Below are positions 42,499-52,116 of a DNA stretch of 64,000 bases, in pieces. The notes under the pieces are model-generated. The model did no database searches and was not told the origin of the DNA. It worked only from the letters and a program-made list of their open reading frames with translations. The first letter of the stretch is position 1; every line of letters starts with the position of its first letter. Source of the DNA: Ginsengibacter hankyongi. GTDB taxonomy: Bacteria; Bacteroidota; Bacteroidia; Chitinophagales; Chitinophagaceae. The DNA is taken from positions 2,117,501-2,181,500 of the forward strand of contig NZ_VYQF01000001.1 of NCBI RefSeq assembly GCF_008710285.1, given 5' to 3'. Position numbers and translations under genes: made by a program.

Positions 42499-44424
42499 TT
42501 AGCTGATAAGTTTATTCACTTCAATTTTAGCCATATCCCTTATAGTTTCGGCAATATGATTTGCGTCTATCCCAATCTCGTTATATAACTCCTTAAGAGT
42601 ACCATGTTCGATTATTGTATCAGGTATTCCTAAAATTTTTACTGATGCATTATAATTATGTTCTGCCATAAATTCTAAAATTGCAGAACCGAAACCGCCT
42701 TTAACTGTTCCATCTTCAACGGTAATTATTTTAGCATAATTCTTAAAAACCTCGTGAAGCATTTTCTCATCTAAAGGTTTTACAAAACGCATATCGTAGT
42801 GGGCGGGATTTATTCCTTCCGATTTTACTTCTCTTATGGCAGCTGCAGCAAAATTTCCGGGATGCCCGTAAGAAAGAATTGCTATTTCATCACCCTCTTT
42901 TAATTTCCTTCCTGTTCCAATTGTAATTTCTTTCATTTCGGTTTTCCATTCTGCCTTTACACCTTCGCCCCGTGGATAACGAATTACAAAAGGATTTTTT
43001 ATTTTTTCCAATTGTGACGTGTACATCAAATCACGGAGTTCGCTTTCATTCATCGGTGCACTTACAATCATATTGGGAATGCAGCGCATGTATGCAATAT
43101 CATAAGCACCGTGGTGTGTTGCACCATCTTCCCCTACAAGCCCTGCCCTGTCTAAACAAAACACAACCGGTAAATTTTGTATAGCAACATCATGCACCAC
43201 CTGGTCATAACCACGTTGCATAAACGAAGAATATATGTTACAGAAAACTTTCATTCCCTGCGTTGCAAGGCCTGCACTTAACGTAACTGCATGCTGCTCG
43301 CAAATGCCTACATCAAAAGCACGGTTGGGCATTTGTTCCATCATATATTTTAATGAGCTTCCGCTGGGCATAGCAGGTGTAACGCCCATAATTTTGTCAT
43401 TCTTTTTAGCAAGCTCAATAATGGTATAGCCAAATACATCCTGGTATTTCGGAGGTTGTGGAAGATCAAATGTTTTCTTATAAATTTCACCGGTTATTTT
43501 ATCAAATAATCCGGGCGCATGCCATTTGGTTTGATCTTTTTCAGCCAGTTCGTAGCCCTTGCCTTTTACTGTTTTTATATGCAACAATTTGGGGCCGGGT
43601 ATGTCTTTAATATCTTTTAAAGTATCTACCAGCTTTGTAATGTTATGCCCGTCAATCGGGCCGAAGTATCGTAAATTAAGCGCTTCAAAAAGATTACTGC
43701 TTTTACTAACCATACCCTTCAATGCAGCTTCCATTTTTGAAACAATCTTACGTGAGAGCCTTTCGCCGGGCAGTTTACCCAGGGCTTTCCAGAAATCATC
43801 TCGAAGTTTATTGTAAGAATGAGATGTTGTGATATCTGTAAGATATTCCTTTAAAGCACCAACGTTCGGGTCGATGCTCATGCAATTATCATTTAAAATA
43901 ATAAGGATGTTACTCTTTTCGATACCGGCATGGTTCAGTGCTTCAAAAGCCATACCCGCTGTCATTGCGCCGTCCCCGATAATGGCAACATGTTGCCTGT
44001 CAACTTCGCCTTTATAGTGGGACGCCATGGCCATGCCGAGTGCCGCAGAAATAGAAGTGGATGAATGCCCTACGCCAAATGCATCGTATTCGCTTTCTGC
44101 TCTCTTGGGGAAGCCACTTATACCTTTGTATTTCCTGTTGGTTTTAAAATTGTCTCTTCTTCCTGTAAGAATTTTATGCCCGTAAGCCTGGTGGCCAACG
44201 TCCCAAACCAATTGGTCGTAAGGAGTATTAAATATATAATGAAGCGCTACAGTTAGTTCTACGACACCCAGGCTTGCCCCGAAGTGACCACCATGCACGC
44301 TTACCACATCTACAATATACTGGCGTAATTCATCACATACCTCATGCAACTGCTCTTTGCTGAGCTTTTTTAAATCTGCGGGGCTGTCAATATTTGCTAA
44401 TAATTTGCCTGGTTTAATCTCCAT
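42499..44424 (-). CDS. dxs: 1-deoxy-D-xylulose-5-phosphate synthase
   Basis: 641 residues from ATG at 44424. An upstream TTG at 44445 is rejected because it lies within the -7 promoter box. The product has the DXS features: the His in GHQAYGHKILTGRR, the thiamine-diphosphate site GDGAMTAGMAFEALNHAG with ILNDNCMSI, CEQHAV with the catalytic Glu, and LDRAGLVGEDGATHHG. The enzyme joins pyruvate and glyceraldehyde-3-phosphate in the first step of the non-mevalonate isoprenoid route. It probably stands alone, with an M23 peptidase gene 165 bases upstream. Confidence 0.97.
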   Translation of the reverse strand: MEIKPGKLLANIDSPADLKKLSKEQLHEVCDELRQYIVDVVSVHGGHFGASLGVVELTVALHYIFNTPYDQLVWDVGHQAYGHKILTGRRDNFKTNRKYKGISGFPKRAESEYDAFGVGHSSTSISAALGMAMASHYKGEVDRQHVAIIGDGAMTAGMAFEALNHAGIEKSNILIILNDNCMSIDPNVGALKEYLTDITTSHSYNKLRDDFWKALGKLPGERLSRKIVSKMEAALKGMVSKSSNLFEALNLRYFGPIDGHNITKLVDTLKDIKDIPGPKLLHIKTVKGKGYELAEKDQTKWHAPGLFDKITGEIYKKTFDLPQPPKYQDVFGYTIIELAKKNDKIMGVTPAMPSGSSLKYMMEQMPNRAFDVGICEQHAVTLSAGLATQGMKVFCNIYSSFMQRGYDQVVHDVAIQNLPVVFCLDRAGLVGEDGATHHGAYDIAYMRCIPNMIVSAPMNESELRDLMYTSQLEKIKNPFVIRYPRGEGVKAEWKTEMKEITIGTGRKLKEGDEIAILSYGHPGNFAAAAIREVKSEGINPAHYDMRFVKPLDEKMLHEVFKNYAKIITVEDGTVKGGFGSAILEFMAEHNYNASVKILGIPDTIIEHGTLKELYNEIGIDANHIAETIRDMAKIEVNKLIS

Positions 44425-44442
44425 GCTCAATTTTTTACTTTG

Positions 44443-44450
44443 CAAAGTTA
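44443..44450 (-). promoter_or_regulatory. -7 box of the dxs promoter
   Basis: On the minus strand the sequence is TAACTTTG, a full match to TAnnTTTG, 18 bases before the dxs ATG. No -33 TTTG at the right distance is seen. It fixes the dxs start at 44424. Confidence 0.55.
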
Positions 44451-44589
44451 TGTTTTTGATTTGGTATTGGTTTATAAACAGTTTTTTAGGAAATAGGTTT
44501 GAAAACTGTGCATACAGGATTCAGATACTCAGTCATATACGAAAAAAAAGAGAAGATAGTATGCAGAACGGCAATAGAATTAAACATTA

Positions 44590-45318
44590 TTACATTTGAA
44601 ATCGATTCATATTTAAAATAAAATCCGGATCAGGGCAATTCGCTAAATATTTCTCTCGTTCACTGAATTTACAAACACCGGGATAATCTCCCTTATAATT
44701 TCCCAAGTCTTCTATAACCTGGAAATGCAGGTGCGGCGGCCAATGACCGTTCTCTGCGGGCTCGCCAAAATGCGCAAATAGTTGTCCGCCTTTTATAAAA
44801 TCACCTTCTTTTATATTTTGTAAATCTGGAAGACTTAAATGTCCATATAGCGTAAAAAACTTTACCTCTTTCGATTCATGCTGTAAAATTATGGTAGCTC
44901 CATAATCACCAAAATTATTATTGAATGCAAAGCTGTGCACAGTTCCGTCAAGAGGCGCAAAAATTGGGGTACCTGCTGCTCCCCAAATGTCAATGCCGAG
45001 ATGAAGCCTCCGCGGTTCTTCAATTTCTGAAAAGTGATTATTGACATTATTATCAAACAAAGGACTTCTTGAATATAAATTCCTTAATTCATTATACCCA
45101 CCGGCTCCAAATTTTGCATTTGCTTTTTGCAAAAGACCATTTATGAAGTCGCAGAATTTTTCAGTATCAGAAAGATCAATTTCTTTTAAAGTTGCATTGT
45201 TTTCGGTAAAATCAAAAAGTATTAGTTTTTCTTTTGCAGGATTGAATGGTACAACCGGGTGAAATTGTTCTGAGAACTTTTTTAAAAGCTCAAGCAAATT
45301 ATGCTCTCTCACGGGCAT
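44590..45318 (-). CDS. M23 family metallopeptidase-like protein
   Basis: 242 residues. The C-terminal two thirds match the M23/LytM domain: HLGIDIWGAAGTPIFAPLDG with the first zinc His and Asp, LYGHLSL, and PHLHFQV with the last two His residues. Such enzymes cut glycyl or peptidoglycan cross-bridges, but this protein has no signal peptide or membrane segment, so it may act in the cytoplasm or have another substrate. It follows leuS by 29 bases on the same strand and is probably co-transcribed with it. Confidence 0.88.
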   Translation of the reverse strand: MPVREHNLLELLKKFSEQFHPVVPFNPAKEKLILFDFTENNATLKEIDLSDTEKFCDFINGLLQKANAKFGAGGYNELRNLYSRSPLFDNNVNNHFSEIEEPRRLHLGIDIWGAAGTPIFAPLDGTVHSFAFNNNFGDYGATIILQHESKEVKFFTLYGHLSLPDLQNIKEGDFIKGGQLFAHFGEPAENGHWPPHLHFQVIEDLGNYKGDYPGVCKFSEREKYLANCPDPDFILNMNRFQM

Positions 45319-45347
45319 TATTAAATTTTAAAAATGATTACCTGGTA

Positions 45348-48332
45348 TCAGACAACAATATTTATCATTTTATTTTTTACGAAAATTATTTTTTTAGGCT
45401 GTTTGCCTTCCAGCCACTTTTGCACTATCTCGTTATTTAAAGCAATTTTTTCCACTTCATCCTGTGAAGCATCTAATGAAATTGTAATGGTTGTCCGCAT
45501 TTTTCCGTTAATAGAAACCGGATATTCTTTTTCAGATTCAATTAAATATTTTGTTTCCAGCCTTGGATAAGCCGCATCAAGAATGGTGGTTTTATTATTT
45601 AATGAATGATATAATTCTTCAGAAATATGCGGCGCATAAGGGGTTAGTAAAATAAGCAATGGTTCAAGTATTTCTTTCTTGTGACATTTTAAATCTATGA
45701 GTTCATTTACACAAACCATGAAGGCACTAACGGCAGTGTTATACGAAAAGCGCTCTGTATCCTCTTCTATCTTTTTTATGGTTTTATGCAACACTTTTAA
45801 TTCGGCATCTGTAGCCTTTTCCTCATTCCAAACTTTACCCTTGATATCATCGTAAAATAAACGCCATAATTTTTTTAAGAAACGATGGACGCCTTCAATG
45901 CCTTTGGTATCCCAGGGTTTGCTGGCTTCCACTGGACCAAGAAACATTTCATACATTCGGAAAGTGTCGGCGCCATATTTATCTATTAAATCATTTGGGT
46001 TAACCGTGTTGTATTTTGATTTTGACATTTTTTCTATTTCCACGTCGCATATATAATTACCTACTGGAAGCATCTCTTTCCAATCCCCGAAAGGAATAGT
46101 AGTGTTAACTATACCATTTTCACATATAAAAATTGATTCTTTGTACTCTGGTTTCCAATTTCTAAATGCATCAATATCTAATTCAACTCCATTAACAATA
46201 TTTACATCAACGTGAATTGGAACATGATTAGCAAAAATTGTAGTTAATGACCATTCTGGATATTTATATCTTGCTATCTCTTGTAATATACCCGATATTA
46301 TTAAAAAAAGTTTGCCTGCATCATTTGTTGAGCCTCCTAGTGTATCAACAATCGACTTAGATAAAAAAATTGGAGGAAGTTCAGGTGTAATATTTTCCAT
46401 TTTATCCACTGATTCAATACCAACTAAAATGGATGGTAAGATTCTATAGACAAACCTGCTGCTTCCCTGTATCATCCCTTGATTTACCAACTTCTTAAAC
46501 GGTTCATCAAAACCAATAAATCCTAAATCATACAAGACTTTCGTCCACATGCGGCTGTACAACAAATGTCCAACTGCATGTTCGGTTCCTCCGATGTATA
46601 CATCCACCTGGTTCCAGTAATCAGTGGCTTTTCTGTTAGCAAATTCTTTATCGTTATGAGGATCCATATAACGGAGAAAGTACCACGAAGAGCCTGCGTA
46701 GCCGGGCATGGTGTTGGTTTCTCTTCTTTCGCCATTATCAAGATTAACCCATTCAGGAATATTAGCTAACGGTCCTTCACCTTCCGGGCCGGGTTTATAA
46801 TTTTCTACATGAGGTAATTCAACTGGTAAATCTTTTTCTTCCAGCGGGTAGGCTACACCGTCACGATATACAATCGGGAATGGTTCGCCCCAATACCGCT
46901 GGCGGCTAAAACCGGCATCACGCATTTTATAATTTACTTTTCTATTACCAATTCCTTCTTCTTCAATCCGGTTCAGCACTACGTCAATAGCGTCTTTCAT
47001 TTTTATTCCATTCAAAAAACCGGAATTGGTAAGCGAAGCTTCTTTGGTAGGATTGGCTTCCTGGCCATTAAAATATTCACCAATAATATTCGTAATGGGA
47101 ATATTAAAATGTGTTGCAAAATCAAAATCACGTTGGTCGCCGCAAGGCACAGCCATAATAGCGCCGGTTCCATAACCTGCCAAAACATATTCTGCGATCC
47201 AGATAGGAATTTTCCTTCCGTCAAAAGGATTGATAGCATAAGCGCCGGTGAAGCATCCTGTAATTTGTTTTACTTCAGCCATACGTTCCCTGTCGCTCCT
47301 GCTTTTTACATAAGTAAGATATTCGTCTATGGCTGACCGTTGTTCTTCGGTTGTAATTAAATTTACCAGTTCATGCTCAGGAGCCAACACCATAAAATCT
47401 ACCCCGAAGATGGTATCAGGGCGGGTGGTGTAAACTTTAAGCGTCAATTGTGAATCGGCAATAGCAAAATCCATCTCAGCCCCCTCGCTTTTACCAATCC
47501 AATTGCGCTGCATTTCTTTCATAGCATCAGAAAACTCAACCGTTTCCAGGCCTTCAAGTAATCTTTCTGCATAATCCGTAATGCGTAAATACCATTGGCG
47601 CATTTTCTTTTTCACAACAGGATGACCGCCGCGTTCACTCACTCCGTTTATTACTTCATCATTTGCTAAAACAGTACCCAAAGCCTCACACCAGTTTACT
47701 TCTCCAAAGGCTGAAAATGCAAGCCGGTAATCCATTAATAATTCCTGTTTATGTTCACCGGAAAAACTATTCCATTCGTCAGCAGAAAAATAATTTTGCG
47801 TTTGTCGTTGACCGTTATCTTCCTTATTTCCCTGTTGCTCAAAAATTTTTATAAGGTCTTCAATTCTTCTTGCCTTGTTGTGTTTTCTGTCGTACCAGCT
47901 ATTAAAAATTTCAAGAAATATCCATTGTGTCCATTTATAATATTTGGGATCGCTGGTTCGTACCTCACGGCTCCAGTCGAAACAAAAACCAATATTATCG
48001 AGCTGCTGCCTGAAAGTCTCAATATTTTTTTCCGTAGTTACGGCGGGATGCTGCCCGGTTTCCAAAGCATATTGCTCGGCCGGCAAACCGAAGCTATCAT
48101 ACCCCATAGGATGCAGCACGTTAAAGCCTTTCAATCTTTTATAACGTGCATAAATATCGCTGGCAATATAACCCAGCGGATGCCCTACATGCAATCCTGC
48201 ACCACTTGGGTAAGGAAACATATCCAACACATAAAACTTTGGATTATCCGAAGTATTACTCACTTTATATACACCTGATTCCTTCCAGGCTTTTTGCCAG
48301 TTTTTTTCTATCTCTCTGAAATTGTATTCCAT
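45348..48332 (-). CDS. leuS: Leucyl-tRNA synthetase
   Basis: 994 residues. The HIGH-type motif is HVGH (residues 48-51) and KMSKS is at about 768-772, with the editing domain between (about 240-450) and the C-terminal anticodon-binding helices. The enzyme charges tRNA-Leu. The segment at residues about 632-705, between SRFVYR and PIHVDVNIV, is longer than I expect for this family and hydrophobic (KLFLIISGILQEIARYKYPE). It is the first gene of a leuS-M23 pair. Confidence 0.97.
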   Translation of the reverse strand: MEYNFREIEKNWQKAWKESGVYKVSNTSDNPKFYVLDMFPYPSGAGLHVGHPLGYIASDIYARYKRLKGFNVLHPMGYDSFGLPAEQYALETGQHPAVTTEKNIETFRQQLDNIGFCFDWSREVRTSDPKYYKWTQWIFLEIFNSWYDRKHNKARRIEDLIKIFEQQGNKEDNGQRQTQNYFSADEWNSFSGEHKQELLMDYRLAFSAFGEVNWCEALGTVLANDEVINGVSERGGHPVVKKKMRQWYLRITDYAERLLEGLETVEFSDAMKEMQRNWIGKSEGAEMDFAIADSQLTLKVYTTRPDTIFGVDFMVLAPEHELVNLITTEEQRSAIDEYLTYVKSRSDRERMAEVKQITGCFTGAYAINPFDGRKIPIWIAEYVLAGYGTGAIMAVPCGDQRDFDFATHFNIPITNIIGEYFNGQEANPTKEASLTNSGFLNGIKMKDAIDVVLNRIEEEGIGNRKVNYKMRDAGFSRQRYWGEPFPIVYRDGVAYPLEEKDLPVELPHVENYKPGPEGEGPLANIPEWVNLDNGERRETNTMPGYAGSSWYFLRYMDPHNDKEFANRKATDYWNQVDVYIGGTEHAVGHLLYSRMWTKVLYDLGFIGFDEPFKKLVNQGMIQGSSRFVYRILPSILVGIESVDKMENITPELPPIFLSKSIVDTLGGSTNDAGKLFLIISGILQEIARYKYPEWSLTTIFANHVPIHVDVNIVNGVELDIDAFRNWKPEYKESIFICENGIVNTTIPFGDWKEMLPVGNYICDVEIEKMSKSKYNTVNPNDLIDKYGADTFRMYEMFLGPVEASKPWDTKGIEGVHRFLKKLWRLFYDDIKGKVWNEEKATDAELKVLHKTIKKIEEDTERFSYNTAVSAFMVCVNELIDLKCHKKEILEPLLILLTPYAPHISEELYHSLNNKTTILDAAYPRLETKYLIESEKEYPVSINGKMRTTITISLDASQDEVEKIALNNEIVQKWLEGKQPKKIIFVKNKMINIVV

Positions 48333-48614
48333 TCTTTATAGTTCAATCTTAAATTTATATTTTACTCCAGGACAAATATTAACTTATAAATCTGCTTCAG
48401 AACAAAAAATGCTTACTAAGAAAATTATCCGAAGCCGTCACTTATTTATTTGTGAAGGAAATGTTATTCATTAACTGATTATTCCCTGTAATGCTATATG
48501 TAATTTACATTAGCACAATAGGTATATGTACAAAAATACTAAACTGTTTAAAAACATTTAATTTTGTCAAACTACCTGGTTATGAGTTTGTATTGTTAAA
48601 CCATCATTCAACTT

Positions 48615-49493
48615 ATGTCTCAAATTGGTAAAGGATCTGCAAAGAGAGGAAAGCCATCTTACGTGTATGCCATTATTGGCGTTTCACTTGTATTGTTTCT
48701 ATTTGGTGTTGTAGGCTGGATATTTCTTAATATTAAGAAAACCGGAGATTATTTTAAGGAAAATATTCAGCTGCATGCCTACCTGTATCGCACCGCAAGT
48801 ACCAAGCAGATTGATTCAGTAAAAACTTATATTGAGAGTTTACCTTATGCGGTGAATGTAGAATACATAACGCGGGAAAAGGCTATTGAAAAATATAATA
48901 AAGACAATGATACGCTATGGAAAAAACTTGCCATAAATAATCCTTTACCGGAAAGCATTGATTTTTATGTGAAGGCGAATTATATAGACCAGGATAGCCT
49001 CGCCCATATCGAAAACTATTTACTTACCAATTACCCTACAACAGTCTCTGAATTTCAAACGCCAAAAGAAACTGTGGCAAGCGTAAGCCAGTTTGTAAAA
49101 AATACTACACTTGTTTTGCTTGTTGTGGCAATCATACTATCACTACTTGTTATCGTTTCAATTGATAATACAATAAGGCTGGCCATGTACAGCAATCGTT
49201 TTTTAATTAAAACAATGCAAATGGTGGGCGCCACCCGTGGGTTTATAGCGAGGCCACTCGACGGCAGGGCTATCGTAAACGGGCTTATTGCATCAGGTAT
49301 TGCAATTGGGTTGATGGTAGGTTTTATAGGCCTGTCAGAAAAATTCATCCCTTATTTGCGGGTACTTCATGATACAAAAAATATGTTCCTGATTTTTGCA
49401 GGAATCATTATTCTTGGTCTTTTTATTACACTTTTCAGCACACATCGTTCGGTATTAAAGTATCTAAAAATGAAGTTGGACGATTTGTATTAA
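48615..49493 (+). CDS. ftsX: Cell division protein FtsX
   Basis: 292 residues. One N-terminal helix (about 18-38), an extracytoplasmic loop (about 40-165) and three C-terminal helices give the four-helix FtsX layout; the motif RLAMYSNRFLIKTMQMVGAT RGFIARP precedes helix 3. FtsX pairs with the ATPase FtsE to activate septal peptidoglycan hydrolases; ftsE is not in this window. The order ftsX - DUF3098 - uppP is the common Bacteroidota arrangement. Confidence 0.93.
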   Translation: MSQIGKGSAKRGKPSYVYAIIGVSLVLFLFGVVGWIFLNIKKTGDYFKENIQLHAYLYRTASTKQIDSVKTYIESLPYAVNVEYITREKAIEKYNKDNDTLWKKLAINNPLPESIDFYVKANYIDQDSLAHIENYLLTNYPTTVSEFQTPKETVASVSQFVKNTTLVLLVVAIILSLLVIVSIDNTIRLAMYSNRFLIKTMQMVGATRGFIARPLDGRAIVNGLIASGIAIGLMVGFIGLSEKFIPYLRVLHDTKNMFLIFAGIIILGLFITLFSTHRSVLKYLKMKLDDLY

Positions 49494-49544
49494 TTGATTA
49501 ACATTTTTATTTAATGCATTAATATTGCAAACTCAAATTTCAAA

Positions 49545-49835
49545 ATGGCAACACAACAACCGACAAAAAAAACTACCACCACTGTAAAAAACGTGCCTGT
49601 ACAAACCTCATCCGAAGAAAATATTCTTTTTACGAAAGACAATTACAAATGGATGCTTATTGGCCTGGTGATTATGGCTATAGGATTTTTTTTAATGGCG
49701 GGCGGTAAAAGCGGCAATCCCGGTGCTTTTAATGATAAAGACATTTACAGCCCTATGCGCATAACGGTGGCGCCTATACTAATTGTGGCGGGTTTACTGT
49801 TAGAAATTTTTGCCATAATGAAAAAAACCAAATAA
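49545..49835 (+). CDS. DUF3098 small membrane protein
   Basis: 96 residues with two helices (KWMLIGLVIMAIGFFLMAGG and ITVAPILIVAGLLLEIFAIM) separated by NPGAFNDKDIYSPMR, the typical DUF3098 motif. The family is found next to ftsX and uppP in Bacteroidota; its function is unknown. It is followed by a hairpin terminator. Confidence 0.9.
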   Translation: MATQQPTKKTTTTVKNVPVQTSSEENILFTKDNYKWMLIGLVIMAIGFFLMAGGKSGNPGAFNDKDIYSPMRITVAPILIVAGLLLEIFAIMKKTK

Positions 49836-49855
49836 TTTGATTATAAAATAACGTG

Positions 49856-49883
49856 AGGCGGTGATATTATCATCGCCTTTTTT
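49856..49883 (+). terminator. Rho-independent terminator after DUF3098
   Basis: GGCGGTGAT, a 3-base loop and ATCATCGCC form a 9-bp stem (one G-T pair) followed by six T. It should separate or weaken read-through from ftsX-DUF3098 into uppP. Confidence 0.78.
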
Positions 49884-49908
49884 GTTTATTTGCTTTTAAT
49901 CTTTCAAA

Positions 49909-50703
49909 ATGAATATTGTTCAATCTGTTATTATTGGTATCGTTGAAGGGATTACTGAGTTTATTCCTATTTCATCAACGGGGCACATGATTATTGCAGA
50001 AAAATTATTAAACATTGGGGATGACGCTTTCAATACTGTGTTTACCGTGGCGATTCAATTAGGCGCTATTTTATCGGTAGTTGTTTTATACTGGAAAAAA
50101 TTTTTTGATTTTTCACGCTGGCAATTTTATGTAAAACTTGCAGTGGCGGTAGTTCCTGCATTAGTAATCGGCTTTTTATTTTCTTCTAAAATTGATGACT
50201 TGCTGGAAAGTTCAATCACGGTTGCTATAACTATGCTTGCTGGCGGTATTATTTTACTTTTTATTGATAACGTTTTTAAGAATCCGGAAATTCATAATGA
50301 ACGTGAAGTATCTTATACCAAAGGCTTTATCATAGGCATCTGGCAATGTATAGCAATGATACCGGGCGTAAGCAGAAGTGCAGCATCGATAATAGGCGGG
50401 ATGCAACAAAAACTTACCAGGAGCGCGGCGGCTGAGTTTTCATTTTTTCTTGCAGTGCCAACCATGCTGGCCGCCACCGTATATAAAATTTTTAAGTACA
50501 TAAAACAATACGGCGCTTTTACATCTGACCAAATTAAAATTCTCACAATAGGAAATATAGTAGCATTCGTGGTTGCACTCCTGGCCATAAAGTTTTTTAT
50601 AACAATGCTAAAAAAATATGGCTTTAGAATGTGGGGCATTTACAGGGTATTGGTAGGTATCATTTTACTTATTATGCTTTGGACCGGATACTTAAAACCT
50701 TAA
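49909..50703 (+). CDS. uppP: Undecaprenyl-diphosphatase UppP/BacA
   Basis: 264 residues, about eight helices. Both active-site motifs are present: EGITEFIPISSTGHM and the later GVSRSAASIIGG. The enzyme dephosphorylates undecaprenyl diphosphate to recycle the lipid carrier of peptidoglycan and other envelope polymers; overproduction gives bacitracin resistance. The downstream gene truB often found here in Bacteroidota is not present; an MFS gene follows instead. Confidence 0.95.
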   Translation: MNIVQSVIIGIVEGITEFIPISSTGHMIIAEKLLNIGDDAFNTVFTVAIQLGAILSVVVLYWKKFFDFSRWQFYVKLAVAVVPALVIGFLFSSKIDDLLESSITVAITMLAGGIILLFIDNVFKNPEIHNEREVSYTKGFIIGIWQCIAMIPGVSRSAASIIGGMQQKLTRSAAAEFSFFLAVPTMLAATVYKIFKYIKQYGAFTSDQIKILTIGNIVAFVVALLAIKFFITMLKKYGFRMWGIYRVLVGIILLIMLWTGYLKP

Positions 50704-50787
50704 TTGGAATTTATCGCGATTTTTATTAAAACGCTTCTATTTTGTTCCAAACAAATTTTCATAATTTGAGCAATCATTCATTTACAC

Positions 50788-52110
50788 ATGCAAACTGCTT
50801 CAAAAAAAGTTATAAACGGTTGGGCAATGTACGATTGGGCCAATTCAGTTTATAGCCTTGTTATAACTTCTTCCATCTTTCCAGCCTATTATGAAGGAGT
50901 TACTTCAGGAAAAAGAATTGTTTTTCTAGGAAGAGTATTTGATCAGCCATCTGCACTGTATGATTACGCTGTTGCAATTTCTTTTTTGGCCGTTGCGTTG
51001 TTATCGCCCCTATTGTCTTCTATTGCAGATGCGTTTGGAAATAAAAAACGCTTCATGCAATTCTTTTGCTATATGGGTTCATTAAGTTGCTGCGCCATGT
51101 ATTGGTTTCAACCCGATAATCCCCAGCTTGGCATCGTTCTTTTTATCTTAGCCTCTATAGGATTTGGAGCAAGCATAGTTTTTTACAATGCGTATTTACC
51201 GGAAATAGCTGCAGTAAAAGACCAGGACAAAGTAAGTGCAAAAGGGTTTGCGTTAGGTTATGTGGGCAGTGTTCTATTACTGTTAATTTGTTTAGCGATG
51301 GTTACCAAACCAGCCATGTTTGGTATTGCCAATTCAACCAAAGCATCACAAATATCTTTTCTTTTAACGGGAATCTGGTGGATGGGCTTTGCGCAATTCA
51401 CTTTTGCCGTTTTACCCAAAAGCAAGGCCAATCCTGTTTCTAAAAGCCACAATGTTTTTACGAAAGGTTATGCAGAATTAAGAAAAGTATGGAATGAATT
51501 AACCCATCAACCTACCCTAAAACGTTTTTTAGCAGCGTTCTTTTTTTTAGGTATGGGCGTTGAAACAGTAATGTATTCAGCTGCATTGTTTGCCAAACAG
51601 CAAATTTTTCCGAATACCGGGAATAAAGAAACAGACGCAGCAAATGGAGGAAAACTCATACTTACTATTTTAATTATTCAAATTGTTGCTATAGGCGGCT
51701 CTTATTTATTTTCATTTTTTTCTAAAAAAATAGGCAACCTGAGAGTGTTGTTAGTTGGTGTGCTCATTTGGGCAGGCATTTGTGCATGGGCATATTTCGT
51801 TTATACCGAAATCGCATTTTATTGCCTTGCGGGTACCGTTGGACTTGTTATGGGCGGCATACAATCGCTTTCACGCTCCACCTATTCTAAACTAATGCCG
51901 CCTACAAAAGATACAGCTTCTTATTTCAGCTTTTATGATGTTTGTGATAAAGTAAGCACCGTTATTGGCATGATAACATTTGGCATGGTAACTGAAGGAT
52001 TGGGTGGAATGAGAAACGCGGTTTTATTTTTAATGACCTATTTTATTATTTCATTTTTCATCTTTTTATATACATTAATAAAACAACAACCTGAGCTGCA
52101 AGTGGCTTAA
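50788..52110 (+). CDS. MFS transporter, UMF1-like
   Basis: 440 residues with about 12 helices. The N-terminus NGWAMYDWANSVYSLVITSS IFPAYY is the signature of the UMF1 group within the major facilitator superfamily, with GGIQSLSRSTYSKLMPP in the second half. Related proteins in yeast (Atg22) export amino acids from vacuoles; the bacterial substrate is unknown. The MBL hydrolase gene starts six bases later. Confidence 0.87.
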   Translation: MQTASKKVINGWAMYDWANSVYSLVITSSIFPAYYEGVTSGKRIVFLGRVFDQPSALYDYAVAISFLAVALLSPLLSSIADAFGNKKRFMQFFCYMGSLSCCAMYWFQPDNPQLGIVLFILASIGFGASIVFYNAYLPEIAAVKDQDKVSAKGFALGYVGSVLLLLICLAMVTKPAMFGIANSTKASQISFLLTGIWWMGFAQFTFAVLPKSKANPVSKSHNVFTKGYAELRKVWNELTHQPTLKRFLAAFFFLGMGVETVMYSAALFAKQQIFPNTGNKETDAANGGKLILTILIIQIVAIGGSYLFSFFSKKIGNLRVLLVGVLIWAGICAWAYFVYTEIAFYCLAGTVGLVMGGIQSLSRSTYSKLMPPTKDTASYFSFYDVCDKVSTVIGMITFGMVTEGLGGMRNAVLFLMTYFIISFFIFLYTLIKQQPELQVA

Positions 52111-52116
52111 TAACTA

